Source: JBNKFV01 sp050290265 (GTDB lineage: Bacteria > Pseudomonadota > Gammaproteobacteria > Pseudomonadales > Cellvibrionaceae). From it: a DNA stretch of 64,000 nt. Each line of letters opens with the position of its first letter. The stretch's first letter is position 1. Location of the stretch: positions 62,001 through 126,000 of the forward strand of contig JBNKHI010000004.1 in NCBI GenBank assembly GCA_050290265.1, read 5' to 3'. Made by a program: the position numbers and the translations under genes. Positions 26,278 to 34,879 of the stretch are shown here, piece after piece. The notes under the pieces were generated by a model. That model ran no database searches, was not told the origin of the DNA, and worked only from the letters and a program-made list of their open reading frames with translations.

Positions 26278-26808
26278 ATGGGCCGTTTTAAACTGTTTTT
26301 ACCGCTGGGCATTTTTGTTGTTTTGGCGGTGTTGTTCTGGCGAGGTTTATCGCTTGATCCTACCTACATGCCATCGGCGCTGATTGACAAGCCTATGCCT
26401 TCGTTTAGTTTGTCGACGATCGAGAACCCTGAGCGTATTGTTAATCATACGGAGCTAAAAGGTAAGGTAAGTCTGGTCAACGTCTGGGCGACGTGGTGTT
26501 TTGCCTGCAAAGCGGAACATTCAGAGCTGCTGGCAATATCAAAGGAAGGCATTCCCATTTATGGTATTAACTATAAGGATGACCGCCAGCAAGCTGAAAA
26601 GTGGTTAGCCAAACTAGGTAACCCATACATACTCAATGTGGCAGATGAAGACGGGCGGTTAGGTATCGATCTGGGCGTTTTTGGCGCGCCGGAAACTTAT
26701 ATTGTTGATACAAACGGCGTTATTCGTTATCGGCATGTGGGGGCAATAACGGCGTCAGACTGGGAAACGGTGTTAAAGCCCATTGTTGAGCAATTGCAAC
26801 GTGGTTAA
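26278..26808 (+). CDS. ccmG: Thiol:disulfide interchange protein CcmG/DsbE
   Basis: 176 residues: an N-terminal membrane anchor (~6-22) and a periplasmic thioredoxin fold with active site WCFAC (C74, C77) in NVWATWCFACKAEH. The GVFGAPETYIVD segment contains the cis-proline and the DsbE-type GAPETY motif. It keeps the apocytochrome CxxCH cysteines reduced. It ends the recognisable ccm operon; no ccmH or ccmI follows in the 186-nt gap before the next unrelated gene. Confidence 0.95.
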   Translation: MGRFKLFLPLGIFVVLAVLFWRGLSLDPTYMPSALIDKPMPSFSLSTIENPERIVNHTELKGKVSLVNVWATWCFACKAEHSELLAISKEGIPIYGINYKDDRQQAEKWLAKLGNPYILNVADEDGRLGIDLGVFGAPETYIVDTNGVIRYRHVGAITASDWETVLKPIVEQLQRG

Positions 26809-26994
26809 TCGAGATAAGTAAAGGGAAACAGGCTCCTCAACGTCTAAAAGTGAATTCTTTACGTAACATTGTGTCAATGTATGTGTAAGAAAATCTGGCT
26901 TGAGTTACTTTCAGCTATAGTTAATAACAGATCGTTAACGTTAACTGAAGTTGTCCAAGTGAGATAAAACATCTGGATAGTTGCTGGAGCTGTC

Positions 26995-27912
26995 ATGTCA
27001 GAATCGCCAAAGAAAATTGCTTTAGTCACTGGCGGCACAGGCTTTATTGGTAAACTGCTTTGTCGTGAGTTACTCAAAGAAGGTTACGTCTTGTGGCTTT
27101 ATAGCCGTCAAAAGCCCTCCCTGACGCAGGCTGCGCAAGAGCAGCGAGTTCATTGTTTTCGGTCTCTGAGTGCGCTACCCGACACGGATAATCCGGATCT
27201 TATAATTAATCTAGCTGGCGAGCCCATCGCTGATTCACGATGGACTGCGGCGCGAAAAAAACTCTTGTTAGACAGTCGTGTAGGTGTCACGGAGGAATTG
27301 GTAAGGGTTTTTTCTGAACGTGAAGTGCCGGCAGTGGTTATCAGTGGTTCTGCCGTTGGGTTTTATGGCAGTCAAAGCAATGAAGTGCTCGTAGAAACAA
27401 GTGCATTTGCCGACAGTTTTTCTCATGACCTATGTGCTGCTTGGGAGGCTGAGGCGGAAAAGTTTACTGCGATGGGTAGTCGCGTATGTTTGCTGCGTAC
27501 GGGCATTGTTTTGGATTCTGGTGGCGGGACTTTGGCTCGGCTGCTACCGCTGTTTAAACTTGGTTTAGGCGGCCCTATGGGGAATGGAGAGCAATGGATG
27601 TCATGGATTCATAGGGAAGACCTTGTCAGGCTCATTTTGTTTCTGATTGCTCATTCCGATATCTCAGGTCCAGTTAACGGCACCGCACCGAATCCAGTTA
27701 CGAACCGGGTGTTTGCGAATACATTAGGCCAGGTTTTACATCGTCCGACTTTTATTCCTACCCCGGGGTTCGTACTGCGTTTATTGTTTGGTCAAATGGC
27801 AGAAGAACTCCTGTTAGGCGGGCAGAACGTGGTTCCCCAAAAAGCGTTACAACACGATTTTAGATTTAATTATTCGCGGCTTGAGGACGCTTTAGAAAGC
27901 TGTGTCGCATAA
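26995..27912 (+). CDS. YfcH/SDR39U1-type NAD-dependent epimerase (TIGR01777 family)
   Basis: 305 residues. The Rossmann loop VTGGTGFIGKLLCREL (~9-24), the LINLAGEPI segment with WTAARKK, SGSAVGFYG with the family tyrosine, and the C-terminal ALQHDFRFNYSRLEDAL tail are typical of this extended SDR group. The physiological substrate is not established. GGAG sits six bases before ATG 26995. Just upstream is a 12-bp palindrome GTTAACGTTAAC (26934-26945), a possible regulator site. Confidence 0.88.
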   Translation: MSESPKKIALVTGGTGFIGKLLCRELLKEGYVLWLYSRQKPSLTQAAQEQRVHCFRSLSALPDTDNPDLIINLAGEPIADSRWTAARKKLLLDSRVGVTEELVRVFSEREVPAVVISGSAVGFYGSQSNEVLVETSAFADSFSHDLCAAWEAEAEKFTAMGSRVCLLRTGIVLDSGGGTLARLLPLFKLGLGGPMGNGEQWMSWIHREDLVRLILFLIAHSDISGPVNGTAPNPVTNRVFANTLGQVLHRPTFIPTPGFVLRLLFGQMAEELLLGGQNVVPQKALQHDFRFNYSRLEDALESCVA

Positions 27913-27927
27913 ATTTTTAAGTTTGCT

Positions 27928-27955
27928 CTTGAAATTACAAATCCCGTTCGCATAT
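27928..27955 (+). promoter_or_regulatory. Sigma-32 heat-shock promoter of ibpA
   Basis: CTTGAAA (27928-27934) is a perfect sigma-32 -35 box. After a 13-bp spacer TCGCATAT (27948-27955) matches the consensus CCCCATNT at six of eight positions. Transcription would start near 27962, giving a ~95-nt leader that contains the thermometer hairpin. Confidence 0.8.
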
Positions 27956-28024
27956 AGGTAATGTAACCGCTCTAAGGAGGGTTGCATAAACTGAAGGCCC
28001 GATCGTTAGATGGGCTGAACTTTA

Positions 28025-28053
28025 CATATTGCTCAAAGAGTGAAGAGGATATG
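28025..28053 (+). promoter_or_regulatory. ROSE-type RNA thermometer hairpin masking the ibpA ribosome site
   Basis: CATATTGCTC (28025-28034) can pair with GAGGATATG (28045-28053), enclosing a 10-nt loop. The pairing is five base pairs, a U-G wobble, one bulged G (28031), then three more base pairs, so the AGAGGA Shine-Dalgarno is sequestered. A UUGCU strand opposite AGGA with a single critical bulged G is the hallmark of ROSE thermometers in small heat-shock genes. An upstream hairpin (GGCCC 27996-28000 with GGGCU 28012-28016) fits the usual multi-stem leader. The pairing was worked out by eye. Confidence 0.75.
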
Positions 28054-28056
28054 ATT

Positions 28057-28524
28057 ATGCGTAACTTAGATTTTTCTCCTTTATACCGTTCTACTATTGG
28101 TTTTGATCGTCTAGCAAGCTTGCTGGACAACGTATCGCGAAGCGAACAGGGACAGCCCAGTTACCCGCCTTATGATATCGAACTGACAGGCGAGGATTCT
28201 TATCAAATTTCGATGGCTGTTGCAGGTTTTGCCGAGCAGGAGTTATCTATTCAAGTAGATCAAAACCTTCTGACTGTTACGGGAAGTAAGCAGGAGTCCA
28301 GTGATGGTCGAAAGTATCTACACAAAGGTATTGCAGCTAGAAACTTTGAGCGCCGTTTCCAACTCGCAGATCATGTGCGTGTAGAGAATGCGCGGATCGA
28401 AAATGGCTTGCTTCATATTGCGTTAAAGCGCGAACTTCCAGAGAGCATGAAGCCTCGGGAGATAAAAATTTCGAGTGGCGAAAAGGCTCGACTAGTAAAA
28501 GATACGGAGCAATCTGCAGCCTGA
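28057..28524 (+). CDS. ibpA: Small heat-shock protein IbpA/Hsp20
   Basis: 155 residues. MRNLDFSPLYRSTIGFDRL is nearly the N-terminus of E. coli IbpA, which fixes the start at ATG 28057; an ATG six bases earlier is too close to the ribosome site. The alpha-crystallin domain (~35-130) contains YPPYDIEL, ISMAVAGFAEQELSI, GIAARNFERRFQLAD and ENGLLHIALKRELPE. It is an ATP-independent holdase that keeps heat-damaged proteins accessible for ClpB/DnaK. Control is by the sigma-32 promoter plus the leader thermometer, and a strong terminator follows. Confidence 0.96.
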   Translation: MRNLDFSPLYRSTIGFDRLASLLDNVSRSEQGQPSYPPYDIELTGEDSYQISMAVAGFAEQELSIQVDQNLLTVTGSKQESSDGRKYLHKGIAARNFERRFQLADHVRVENARIENGLLHIALKRELPESMKPREIKISSGEKARLVKDTEQSAA

Positions 28525-28546
28525 TTTCTACTTGATAACTAGTGTA

Positions 28547-28580
28547 AACAATAAGCCGCTTATGCGGCTTATTGTTGTTT
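28547..28580 (+). terminator. Rho-independent terminator after ibpA
   Basis: AACAATAAGCCGC (28547-28559) pairs with GCGGCTTATTGTT (28564-28576) over a TTAT loop: a perfect 13-bp stem followed by GTTT. It lies 22 nt after the ibpA stop. Confidence 0.88.
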
Positions 28581-28604
28581 AAACCTACTCTAAGAGATCA
28601 ATCT

Positions 28605-29252
28605 TTGTCTCAATCAAAAAACGCATGTCCGCTGTGCTTCAGTGGTCACGTTACTGCCTTTTCGAAAGATAACCGTCGGGAATATTTTTGTTGCGGTGTC
28701 TGCTCATTGGTTTTTGTTCCGTCGTCATTCTGGTTGAGTGATGCAGAGGAAAAAGCACAATATGACTTGCATGAAAACAATCCTCTGGATCTCCAGTATC
28801 AGGCATTTCTAAATAAATTGGCAGCCCCCTTGTTGGAGCGCTTGCCTGAAGATAGTAAAGGCTTGGATTTTGGTTGTGGTCCAGGGCCGACGTTGTCTTT
28901 AATGCTTGCAGCGAAAGGTCATTCTGTTGATCTATATGATAAGTTTTTTTATCCCGATGAGTCGTACCAACAGCGGTCTTTTGATTTTATTACGGCGACT
29001 GAAGTTGTGGAACATTTGCATGATCCGCGAAAGGTTCTTGATGGATTGTGGTCGCAGTTAAATATGAATGGCCATCTTGGTTTGATGACTAAGAGGGTGG
29101 TAGATAGAGAATCTTTTAGTCGTTGGCACTATAAAAATGACCCCACGCATATTATCTTTTTTCATATGGATACGTTCTTGTGGCTAGAAAATTATTGGCA
29201 GGCTGAGTTGTCTATTGTTGGCAGTGATGTTGTTATATTTAAGAAAGTGTAA
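28605..29252 (+). CDS. Class I SAM methyltransferase with N-terminal zinc ribbon
   Basis: 215 residues from TTG 28605, preceded by TAAGAGA; an in-frame TTG at 28572 lies inside the ibpA terminator and is rejected. The N-terminus has two CxxC-type pairs (CPLC and CCGVC) forming a likely zinc ribbon. The methyltransferase core has LDFGCGPGPTLSLMLAAKGH as SAM motif I, FDFITATEVVEHLHDPRKVL as motif II and GHLGLMT. SAM-binding is clear; the substrate is unknown. Similar zinc-ribbon methyltransferases often act on nucleotides or small metabolites. Confidence 0.85.
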   Translation: MSQSKNACPLCFSGHVTAFSKDNRREYFCCGVCSLVFVPSSFWLSDAEEKAQYDLHENNPLDLQYQAFLNKLAAPLLERLPEDSKGLDFGCGPGPTLSLMLAAKGHSVDLYDKFFYPDESYQQRSFDFITATEVVEHLHDPRKVLDGLWSQLNMNGHLGLMTKRVVDRESFSRWHYKNDPTHIIFFHMDTFLWLENYWQAELSIVGSDVVIFKKV

Positions 29253-29273
29253 TTTTATATTTTTGGGAAAGGA

Positions 29274-30275
29274 TTAATCTGTACTAAATAATTTAGCGCG
29301 AACGGTAACTCGGTATTGTGTGGGCGTGATGCCGATTGTTTTTTTGAATAGGTGTGTAAAGTGTGCCGCATCCTGATAGCCGACTTTGTAAGCAACTTCG
29401 CTAATTGTAAAGTTGCTGGTTTGCAATAGTTCTTTTGCTGTATTGGTTCGAACAGCTTGGAGGTATTGTATTGGCGATTGTTTCAGAGCTGCTTTAAAAC
29501 GGCGATTGAGGGTGCGGACACTCATGCCAAATTTTTCTGCGATTGACGATACAGTAACTGATTTGAAGTAATTGCTGTTTATCCAGTCTTGAATTTGAAC
29601 GATTTGCTCATCAGGATGGCCATGCGGCTGTGCCATAAAATAGCCTGTATCTTCCATTGATCGCCGAATTTCGTGAGAAAAGTGTCGTTCTACGTGAGTG
29701 GCGATCGATTTCCCAAAGAGTTGACGAATAAAATAAATCGTTAGGTCTGCTAACGAGTTGACGCTGGCTGCGGTGTAAAGCCGTTCAGCCTGGGTGATGA
29801 AATATTGCCTTTTCAGCTCAATCGAAGGGTAGTTCTTTTCAAATTGATCAAAATAATGCCAGTGGGTCGTGGCCGGTAAGTGATCTAGCAGGCCTGTCTC
29901 TGCAAGGAAGCAGGCGCCTGTACCAACTGAGCTTAATGCAGCTCCCCCGGCGAATTGATCTTTTAGCCATTGAATAACCGGTTTCTCTCTTTTTAATACG
30001 ATTCTGGGATTGCGCCAGAGTGCAGGTAAGAATATTTGGTCTAGTTGTCCGGTTTGTTTGAGTGTTTGATCTGGAAGCAGTTGGAAACCTGCTCGCGTGT
30101 GGATCTTATGGTTGTTACAGGCAACTGTCTTAATGTTAAGTTTTGGTGCTGCGGGTAAGTGTAGCGCAGCGGCACTGTTTGCTGCCTGAAGCATTTCCAT
30201 AGGGAGTGATGTACCTGTCGCCAGCATGTCATCACAGATGAAAAATGCCATATTGACAGTGGACTTGGGGGCCAT
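29274..30275 (-). CDS. GlxA family AraC-type transcriptional regulator
   Basis: 333 residues: an N-terminal DJ-1/PfpI-like domain (~1-195; VNMAFFICDDMLATGTSLPM and LSSVGTGACFLAETGLLD with the pseudo-nucleophile region) and a C-terminal AraC double helix-turn-helix (~225-325; SSIAEKFGMSVRTLNRRFKA and ISEVAYKVGYQDAAHFTHLF). GlxA-type regulators usually activate genes for small nitrogenous or lipid-related compounds. I start at ATG 30275, with AAAGAGA upstream, rather than 20 codons earlier. It is divergent from fabY, 156 bp apart, which makes fabY a candidate target. Confidence 0.9.
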   Translation of the reverse strand: MAPKSTVNMAFFICDDMLATGTSLPMEMLQAANSAAALHLPAAPKLNIKTVACNNHKIHTRAGFQLLPDQTLKQTGQLDQIFLPALWRNPRIVLKREKPVIQWLKDQFAGGAALSSVGTGACFLAETGLLDHLPATTHWHYFDQFEKNYPSIELKRQYFITQAERLYTAASVNSLADLTIYFIRQLFGKSIATHVERHFSHEIRRSMEDTGYFMAQPHGHPDEQIVQIQDWINSNYFKSVTVSSIAEKFGMSVRTLNRRFKAALKQSPIQYLQAVRTNTAKELLQTSNFTISEVAYKVGYQDAAHFTHLFKKTIGITPTQYRVTVRAKLFSTD

Positions 30276-30431
30276 GCGATAGATCTCTTTTTGTGAGGTG
30301 TATTGGCTGTTTATCAATGGTGGCCGATATGCCATAACGAGTGGCTATTATGCCCATCATCATCTTTGTAGGCCAGCCTTACACTCTCGTTTATTCTATC
30401 GTTGCGTGATGTTCTTAAGGTCTATAACTCA

Positions 30432-32339
30432 ATGTTCAAATTACCTGTTATTGTTGGTTTTGGTGGCTTTAATGCCGCTGGGCGCAGTTCTTTTCATCAA
30501 GGTTACTGTCGGACTGTTCTGGATAGTTTGTCGATAAGTCAGCAAGAGGAAACCATTGCTGGCTTGGCTGTCATGATGGGGCTTGCGACAGTGCGTGATG
30601 GACAATATCTACGTAATGGCGAGGTCTATGGGCGTTCGGCCCTCGTAGAGCTTGTTCGTACAGAGGTGATGGATGGGACTCTGATTCGTAGAATTGAGAA
30701 GTCCTATTTTGATGTGGACAATACTCATTGGCACAAGCGATTGGACGTCGCCCCCTGTGGCGAACAGGCTATTGAATTTTTGGTGCGCGCACGCGATTTA
30801 CCTGAGCCGCTGCCGGCAAGCTGGGTCGTTGAGCCGCTTGCTGATGATAATAAGCAAGTTAAAGTGACAATTCGTGCCCACACGGAATTAAAGGTCGATA
30901 GCTATCGGGAATTCCCAGTGCAGGCTGCCGGGCAGCTGCCTACAGGCTTTAATCCAGCTGAGCTTTATCGTTCGCGCTTCCACCCTCGCGGTTTGCAACT
31001 CACAGTTGCAGGTGCTTCTGATGCAATTAATTCTCTCGGGATAGATTGGCAGACCGTTATCGATGCGGTTAACCCCGATGAAGTGGGTGTGTATGCTAGC
31101 AGTATTATGAGTCAGCTTGACGCTGATGGAAATGGAGGCTTGCTTAAATCAAGGTTGCTTGGCGGTCGTGTTTCCACCAAGCAACTGGCGTTGGGCTTCA
31201 ATTCGATGCCTGCGGATTTTATTAATGCGTATTTGTTGGGCAGTGTCGGTGTGACTGGCAGTATGGCCGGCGCATGTGCGAGCTTTCTCTATAATTTGAG
31301 CCTTGGTGTAGAAGATATCAAAAGTGGCCGGCGACGGGTGGTTATTGTGGGTGGCAGTGAGGCGCCAATCGTACCAGAGGTTATGGATGGTTATGCGACG
31401 ATGGGGGCGCTAGCCTCCGACGATAATTTACGAGCCCTCGATAACGTTCCTGACCCGGACCACCGACGCGCCAGTCGGCCCTTTGGTGAAAATTGTGGTT
31501 TTACTATTGGTGAGTCTGCGCAGTTTGTTGTGTTAATGGATGATGCTTTGGCAATGCAGCTGGGTGCAGACATCTATGGTGCAGTGACTGATGTTTTCGT
31601 GAATGCAGATGGACCAAAGAAATCTATTTCATCCCCTGGGCCCGGCAATTACATTACTTTGGCCAAAGCGGTGGCCGCCGCTAAAGCGATGCTTGGCGAA
31701 AGCGCTGTTAGGGAGCGCAGCTTTGTCCAAGCGCATGGGTCAAGTACTCCGCAAAACAGGGTAACTGAATCTGCAATTTTTGATCTTGTAGCAAAGGCTT
31801 TCGGTATTGAAAATTGGCCGGTAGCGGCAGTAAAAACGTACTTGGGGCATTCACTTGGGCCGGCCAGTGGTGATCAACTGATGTCGTCTTTGGGTGTGTT
31901 TAAGCATGGTTTTATTCCTGGGATTAAAACTATCGATAAGGTCGCCGACGATGTTCATCAGGAGCGGCTGCATCTTTCTGTGAGTGATATTCCTACGGGA
32001 GAGCAGGGCATTGATGTCGCTTTTCTAAATGCAAAAGGGTTCGGTGGTAATAATGCATCGGCTTGTGTGCTTGCACCGCATATCGTTGAAAAAATGTTGA
32101 CGAAACGCTATGGGGAAGCGGCTTTCCATAGTTATTGTGAGCGCAGGGTAAACGTTCGAGCGTTGGCAGAGGACTATAATCAAGCAGCTCTCCGGGGTAA
32201 CTTTCAAACTATTTATCATTTTGATGAAGGGTTGATTGATGAGTCTGTCATTAAATTGAGCCCTGAAGTATTGCATATGCCAGGTTTTGCGAATGATATT
32301 CCGTTGCCGCAAAACAACCCTTTTCAGGATATGTTTTAA
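30432..32339 (+). CDS. fabY: Beta-ketoacyl-ACP synthase FabY
   Basis: 635 residues. MFKLPVIVGFGGFNAAGRSS matches the start of Pseudomonas FabY and sets the start at ATG 30432. The thiolase-fold active site is complete: C282 in GSMAGACASF, H435 in VQAHGSSTPQNR and H473 in TYLGHSLG; NAKGFGGNNA supplies the glycine-rich loop. FabY condenses acetyl-CoA with malonyl-ACP to start fatty acid synthesis where FabH is absent or secondary, and it is longer than FabF/FabB because of N-terminal insertions. Flanked by a GlxA regulator (divergent) and an XRE-cupin regulator (downstream). Confidence 0.93.
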   Translation: MFKLPVIVGFGGFNAAGRSSFHQGYCRTVLDSLSISQQEETIAGLAVMMGLATVRDGQYLRNGEVYGRSALVELVRTEVMDGTLIRRIEKSYFDVDNTHWHKRLDVAPCGEQAIEFLVRARDLPEPLPASWVVEPLADDNKQVKVTIRAHTELKVDSYREFPVQAAGQLPTGFNPAELYRSRFHPRGLQLTVAGASDAINSLGIDWQTVIDAVNPDEVGVYASSIMSQLDADGNGGLLKSRLLGGRVSTKQLALGFNSMPADFINAYLLGSVGVTGSMAGACASFLYNLSLGVEDIKSGRRRVVIVGGSEAPIVPEVMDGYATMGALASDDNLRALDNVPDPDHRRASRPFGENCGFTIGESAQFVVLMDDALAMQLGADIYGAVTDVFVNADGPKKSISSPGPGNYITLAKAVAAAKAMLGESAVRERSFVQAHGSSTPQNRVTESAIFDLVAKAFGIENWPVAAVKTYLGHSLGPASGDQLMSSLGVFKHGFIPGIKTIDKVADDVHQERLHLSVSDIPTGEQGIDVAFLNAKGFGGNNASACVLAPHIVEKMLTKRYGEAAFHSYCERRVNVRALAEDYNQAALRGNFQTIYHFDEGLIDESVIKLSPEVLHMPGFANDIPLPQNNPFQDMF

Positions 32340-32500
32340 GAGAGTGTTTGGCGTTTTCGTGGGTGCTATATAGCGTTTTGCTGCATTGTTATCGATTTGT
32401 GACAGTATAGTTGGTGGCAAGTGAGAATAATTGATAGTTCGCGCTTGTCCTCCTAGTCGTCTGCGGATTGTAAAATTAGTTCTTCCTAGTGGATGTAAGC

Positions 32501-33043
32501 ATGGCTGTAGAAGTTGGGGTTAAGTTACGTACCCTCAGGTTAATGTACGGTTTATCGCAACGGGAGCTCGCAAAGCGAGCCGGTGTTACAAATAGCACGA
32601 TCTCTATGATTGAGCAGGGCCGTGTAAGCCCATCGGTAAGTTCTCTGGAAAAGGTCTTGAGTGGCATACCTATGTCATTGGGAGATTTTTTTAGTTTTGA
32701 TTCCAGTGTGAATTATACAGCCTTTTTCAAGCCTGAGGATTTAGTCTCTGAGTGGCACAGTGATGGTGTCACAAGTACAGTTATTGCGGCATCAGAAGGC
32801 GGTTATGCGGTGACTTGCAGGCATTTTGTATACCAGCCTGGCGCCGAGTGGGGGAGTGATAGGTGTTTGAAGGCAGAATGTGAGTTAGGCTTTGTTGTTG
32901 CTGGGGAATTGGCGCTAGTATTGGCCGGGGTAGAAGAGTTCTTGTTGCCCGGCAGTGCTTTCCATATAAAACCCTATCGGCCCTACCGGTTTAGGAATCT
33001 TTCTACAGAGGATGCGCGTCTGATTGTAGTCAGTTGGCCATAA
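32501..33043 (+). CDS. XRE family regulator with C-terminal cupin (PuuR-like)
   Basis: 180 residues from ATG 32501 (GGA seven bases upstream). The N-terminal XRE helix-turn-helix (~8-62) reads LRTLRLMYGLSQRELAKRAG and NSTISMIEQGRVSPSVSSLE. The C-terminal half is a cupin barrel (~105-178; ELGFVVAGELALVL and HIKPYRPYRFRNL). This pairing, as in PuuR, senses small ligands such as polyamines. Possible targets are unknown; it follows fabY on the same strand by 161 nt and precedes the tRNA-Leu/tig block. Confidence 0.92.
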   Translation: MAVEVGVKLRTLRLMYGLSQRELAKRAGVTNSTISMIEQGRVSPSVSSLEKVLSGIPMSLGDFFSFDSSVNYTAFFKPEDLVSEWHSDGVTSTVIAASEGGYAVTCRHFVYQPGAEWGSDRCLKAECELGFVVAGELALVLAGVEEFLLPGSAFHIKPYRPYRFRNLSTEDARLIVVSWP

Positions 33044-33231
33044 TCGTGACGTTAGCTTGTGTAAGTATGTGTAGCGCTGGTAAGCCTTTTTAAAAAGGCT
33101 TGGCCCAAAGGTTTTAATTACAGAATTGGTATAAAAAAGCGGTTTTATTCTTAAAGCATCAATAACTTTGATTTCTTTGTTGAACAGCATATCTGCTTGT
33201 GGCACAATTCCCACCCCTTGGCGCGCACTGG

Positions 33232-33266
33232 TTTGATTAAAACTACTTTTACGTAGTTAAATCAAA
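33232..33266. other. AT-rich inverted repeat ahead of the tRNA-Leu promoter
   Basis: TTTGATT-AA-AACTAC (33232-33246) and GTAGTT-AAATCAAA (33253-33266) are inverted around a 6-bp centre, with one small internal mismatch. It sits immediately upstream of the -35 box of the tRNA-Leu(UAG) promoter. It could be a regulator-binding site or a terminator remnant; there is no T-tract. Confidence 0.45.
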
Positions 33267-33269
33267 GGG

Positions 33270-33298
33270 TTGCAAGCTGATTCTAGAAAGTTTATAAC
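33270..33298 (+). promoter_or_regulatory. Sigma-70 promoter of tRNA-Leu(UAG)
   Basis: TTGCAA (33270-33275), a 17-bp spacer and TATAAC (33293-33298) lie 27 bp ahead of the mature tRNA 5' end, followed by the GC-containing discriminator GCTGTGC. No separate tig promoter stands out, so this may also feed trigger factor. Confidence 0.7.
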
Positions 33299-33325
33299 GC
33301 TGTGCTGAATAATTCAGTGAGTTCT

Positions 33326-33410
<85 letters not shown>

Positions 33411-33535
33411 TTTATAAGTAGGTCACTTTTCATTGGTGGCTAGAGTTGTTTTGAGTTGTTGTTGCAAGGTGTGCTTTCTATCTCGCCTTACTCTGGCTGG
33501 AATGACCCAAATCAGACTTCTTCGTGAGGAATATC

Positions 33536-34852
33536 ATGCAGGTTTCTATAGAAACGACTTCAGGATTGGAGCGTCGTATTACTGTTGGCGTGCCGGCAGC
33601 TCAAATTGATGGTGAAGTTGAAAAACGCTTAAAAGACGCCGCCAAAACCGTCCGCTTGAATGGCTTCCGTAAAGGAAAGGTTCCTTTCAAGGTGGTAAAA
33701 CAGCGTTTTGGTGAGGGTGTCCGTCAGGAAGTCGTAGGCGAAGTAATGAGTCGTTCGTTTTACGAGGCCGTAGAGAAAGAATCGGTTACTCCTGCTGGCC
33801 AGCCAAGCATTGAGCCTAAAGAAATGTCTGAAGGCAAAGACTTGGAGTATGTGGCGACATTTGAAGTTTATCCAGAGGTAGCTCTGGGTGATTTTTCAGG
33901 CATATCAGTGACTAAGTATTTGGCTGAAGTTGAAGATGCTGATGTCGACAAGATGTTGGATGTTTTGCGTAAACAGCAGGCTAGCTGGACTGCAGTTGAG
34001 CGTGAAGCCAAGTTAGATGACCGCGTGAATATTGATTTTGTCGGTACAAAAGACGGCGAAGAGTTTCAAGGCGGAAAGGGTGAAGGTCAGAATCTGGTGC
34101 TAGGCTCTGGTCAAATGATTCCAGGTTTTGAAGACGGTCTGGTAGGCTTGAAAGCTGGTTCTGAAACTGTGCTAAAACTTAGCTTCCCCGAAGATTATCA
34201 TTCGGAAGAATTGAAGGGCGCTGCTGTAGAGTTTGCGGTTAAAGTTAACGCTGTTGAAGAACAGGAATTGCCAGCTTTAGATGCAGAGTTTTTTGAGAAA
34301 TTTGGCGTTAAATCTGATAACGAAGCTGATTTTCGTGCCGAAGTTAAAAGCAATATGGCGCGTGAGTTAAAAAATGCGGCCAAGAACAAGCTTAAAAATC
34401 AAGTAATGGATCAGTTGGTTGAGTTGCACAAAATTGACTTGCCTAAAGCGTTGGTTGCTTCGGAAATTGATGCCCTTCGAAATCAGATGGCGCAACAATT
34501 TGGTGGGAATGCAAAAGACTTGGATCTTAAATCTTTACTGCCGGATGACATGTACAAAGAGCAGGCCGAGCGTCGTGTAGCGTTAGGACTGATTGTTGGT
34601 GAGGTAGTTAAGGCTAGCGACATTAAGGTTGACTCTGATCGTGTTCGTAGCATGGTTGAAGAAATGGCTTCCAGCTATGAGCAGCCAGAAGAAGTTGTGA
34701 ATTATTACATGAATAATCGCCAACTATTGTCTAGTGTTGAGTCTGTTGTGCTGGAAGATCAGGTTGTTGATCATATTCTGTCGCAAGCTAAAGTAGGTGA
34801 AGAAAAGTCTACCTACGAAGAAGTACTAAAACAGGACGGCGCCGCTCAGTAG
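33536..34852 (+). CDS. tig: Trigger factor (ribosome-associated chaperone)
   Basis: 438 residues from ATG 33536 (GAGGA upstream); an ATG four codons earlier lacks a site. The N-terminal ribosome-binding domain holds the signature NGFRKGKVPFKVVKQRFG (~40-57). The middle FKBP-type prolyl isomerase domain (~155-240) includes VNIDFVGTKDGEEFQGGKGE and MIPGFEDGLVGLKAG. The C-terminal helical arms complete the chaperone. It shields nascent chains at the exit tunnel. First gene of the tig-clpP-clpX-lon block. Confidence 0.97.
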   Translation: MQVSIETTSGLERRITVGVPAAQIDGEVEKRLKDAAKTVRLNGFRKGKVPFKVVKQRFGEGVRQEVVGEVMSRSFYEAVEKESVTPAGQPSIEPKEMSEGKDLEYVATFEVYPEVALGDFSGISVTKYLAEVEDADVDKMLDVLRKQQASWTAVEREAKLDDRVNIDFVGTKDGEEFQGGKGEGQNLVLGSGQMIPGFEDGLVGLKAGSETVLKLSFPEDYHSEELKGAAVEFAVKVNAVEEQELPALDAEFFEKFGVKSDNEADFRAEVKSNMARELKNAAKNKLKNQVMDQLVELHKIDLPKALVASEIDALRNQMAQQFGGNAKDLDLKSLLPDDMYKEQAERRVALGLIVGEVVKASDIKVDSDRVRSMVEEMASSYEQPEEVVNYYMNNRQLLSSVESVVLEDQVVDHILSQAKVGEEKSTYEEVLKQDGAAQ

Positions 34853-34879
34853 GCGCTTGTTTTCTGTACAGATTGTTCT

